Assembly: GCA_903876715.1 (NCBI GenBank)
Contig: CAIRBF010000266.1
Span: 1 to 41,172 of the forward strand
Direction: 5' to 3'
DNA: 41,172 nt
Source of the DNA: an uncultured beta proteobacterium
Lineage (GTDB): Bacteria > Pseudomonadota > Gammaproteobacteria > Burkholderiales > Burkholderiaceae_C
Positions 40,945 through 41,172 of the stretch are shown here, piece by piece. A program made the translations under genes and the position numbers. Each line of letters starts with the position of its first letter. Positions within the stretch are counted from its first letter, which is position 1. The notes beneath the pieces were generated by a model. That model worked only from the letters and a program-made list of their open reading frames with translations. It was not told the DNA's origin and did no database searches.

Positions 40945-41172
40945 TCCTCGGGGCCCTGGCCCGGCGGCGCGAGCAGCGTCAGCAGCGCGCGGGCGGCCAG
41001 GCGCTCGGAGTGGCCGCGCGGGTCCCGTTCGGGGGCGAGGTTCACGATCGCGGCGCCCTGCCAGCGCAGCCGCGCGGACAGCGCGCCCACCACCGCCAGG
41101 AACTCCACCGGCTCCAAGCCGCCGACGTTGTCGGCCGCTGCGCCGGCCGCATGGCCGGTGTCGATGCACGAC
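40941..41172 (-). CDS. Fourth arginase-fold gene, 3' part only
   Basis: The window holds the last 76 codons of a further arginase-fold gene; its 5' end lies beyond 41172. The visible SCIDTGHAAGAAADNVGG followed by LEPVEFLAVVGALSARLR and IVNLAPERDPRGHSERLAARAL aligns with the C-terminus of the active enzyme (VEVSPPLDPSGRSERIAARLL). In the DxD position CID is seen, so the first Asp is apparently Cys. It ends in TGA overlapping the ATG of the next gene. Too little is visible to judge its other ligands or length. Confidence 0.65.
   Translation of the reverse strand, partial: SCIDTGHAAGAAADNVGGLEPVEFLAVVGALSARLRWQGAAIVNLAPERDPRGHSERLAARALLTLLAPPGQGPEE

Noticed and set aside
1-41172. CRISPR array, tRNA/rRNA genes, insertion sequence ends, prophage or integrase
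   Set aside because: I found no regularly spaced repeats, cloverleaf-like segments, transposase or integrase sequences by reading; a dedicated search could still reveal small RNAs.

Overview
The window is a dense, very GC-rich bacterial chromosome segment with about 39 protein genes, almost no long intergenic space, and no rRNA, tRNA, CRISPR array, transposase or phage gene that I can see. Five periplasmic Bug/TctC-type solute receptors, paired FCD-type GntR regulators, a PcaI/PcaJ-type CoA-transferase and the general protein style point to a Betaproteobacterium of the order Burkholderiales (Comamonadaceae/Sphaerotilaceae-like). This taxonomic call is inference from gene content, not a database result. 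No gene-free stretch exceeds 300 bases; the longest are 1869-2112 (two GC-rich hairpins), 23763-24025 and 32995-33236 (nothing convincing seen in the last two).

Layout. 1-3.3 kb: a PIN-domain toxin, thymidine phosphorylase, a divergent TrpF-like barrel and an SRPBCC protein. 3.3-8.8 kb, minus strand: MmgE/PrpD protein, a Bug receptor broken by an in-frame amber codon, an orphan ABC permease, a glutathione S-transferase whose frame lacks an ATG/GTG/TTG start, and a second Bug receptor. 8.9-15.3 kb: a sugar-acid-like catabolic block (2-keto-3-deoxygluconate-type kinase, SDR, cupin, enolase-superfamily enzyme, GntR regulator, Bug receptor, D-2-hydroxyacid dehydrogenase). 15.4-24.7 kb: an SDR lacking the usual Tyr/Lys, a 1386-residue SNF2-type helicase, PcaI/PcaJ CoA-transferase, WrbA divergent from a LysR regulator, and a pirin. 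24.8-33.0 kb: a second enolase/Bug/GntR unit divergent from an aromatic-degradation-like operon (LigB-type extradiol dioxygenase, Bug receptor, Rieske oxygenase, aldo/keto reductase, RraA-like aldolase). 33.2-41.2 kb: a PAS/GAF histidine kinase, then a long minus-strand nitrogen block: four arginase-fold genes in tandem, an IclR regulator, a TetR regulator and NADP-type glutamate dehydrogenase.

Two points stand out. First, the arginase-fold array: one member keeps every metal ligand, while two full neighbours (and probably the fourth, cut by the window edge) have lost them, yet the genes are tightly spaced and partly translationally coupled. This suggests a multi-subunit ureohydrolase-like system with non-catalytic partners. 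Second, the two enolase/Bug/FCD-GntR modules, 13 kb apart and differently ordered, carry the same perfect palindrome TTTGATCAAA in their control regions. This suggests paralogous, perhaps cross-talking, uptake-and-catabolism modules.

How the parts may work together (inference): Bug receptors capture organic acids in the periplasm; the enolase-superfamily, kinase, dehydrogenase and dioxygenase modules convert sugar acids and aromatic acids to central metabolites; and the arginase-fold/glutamate dehydrogenase block handles guanidino- or amidino-nitrogen and ammonia.
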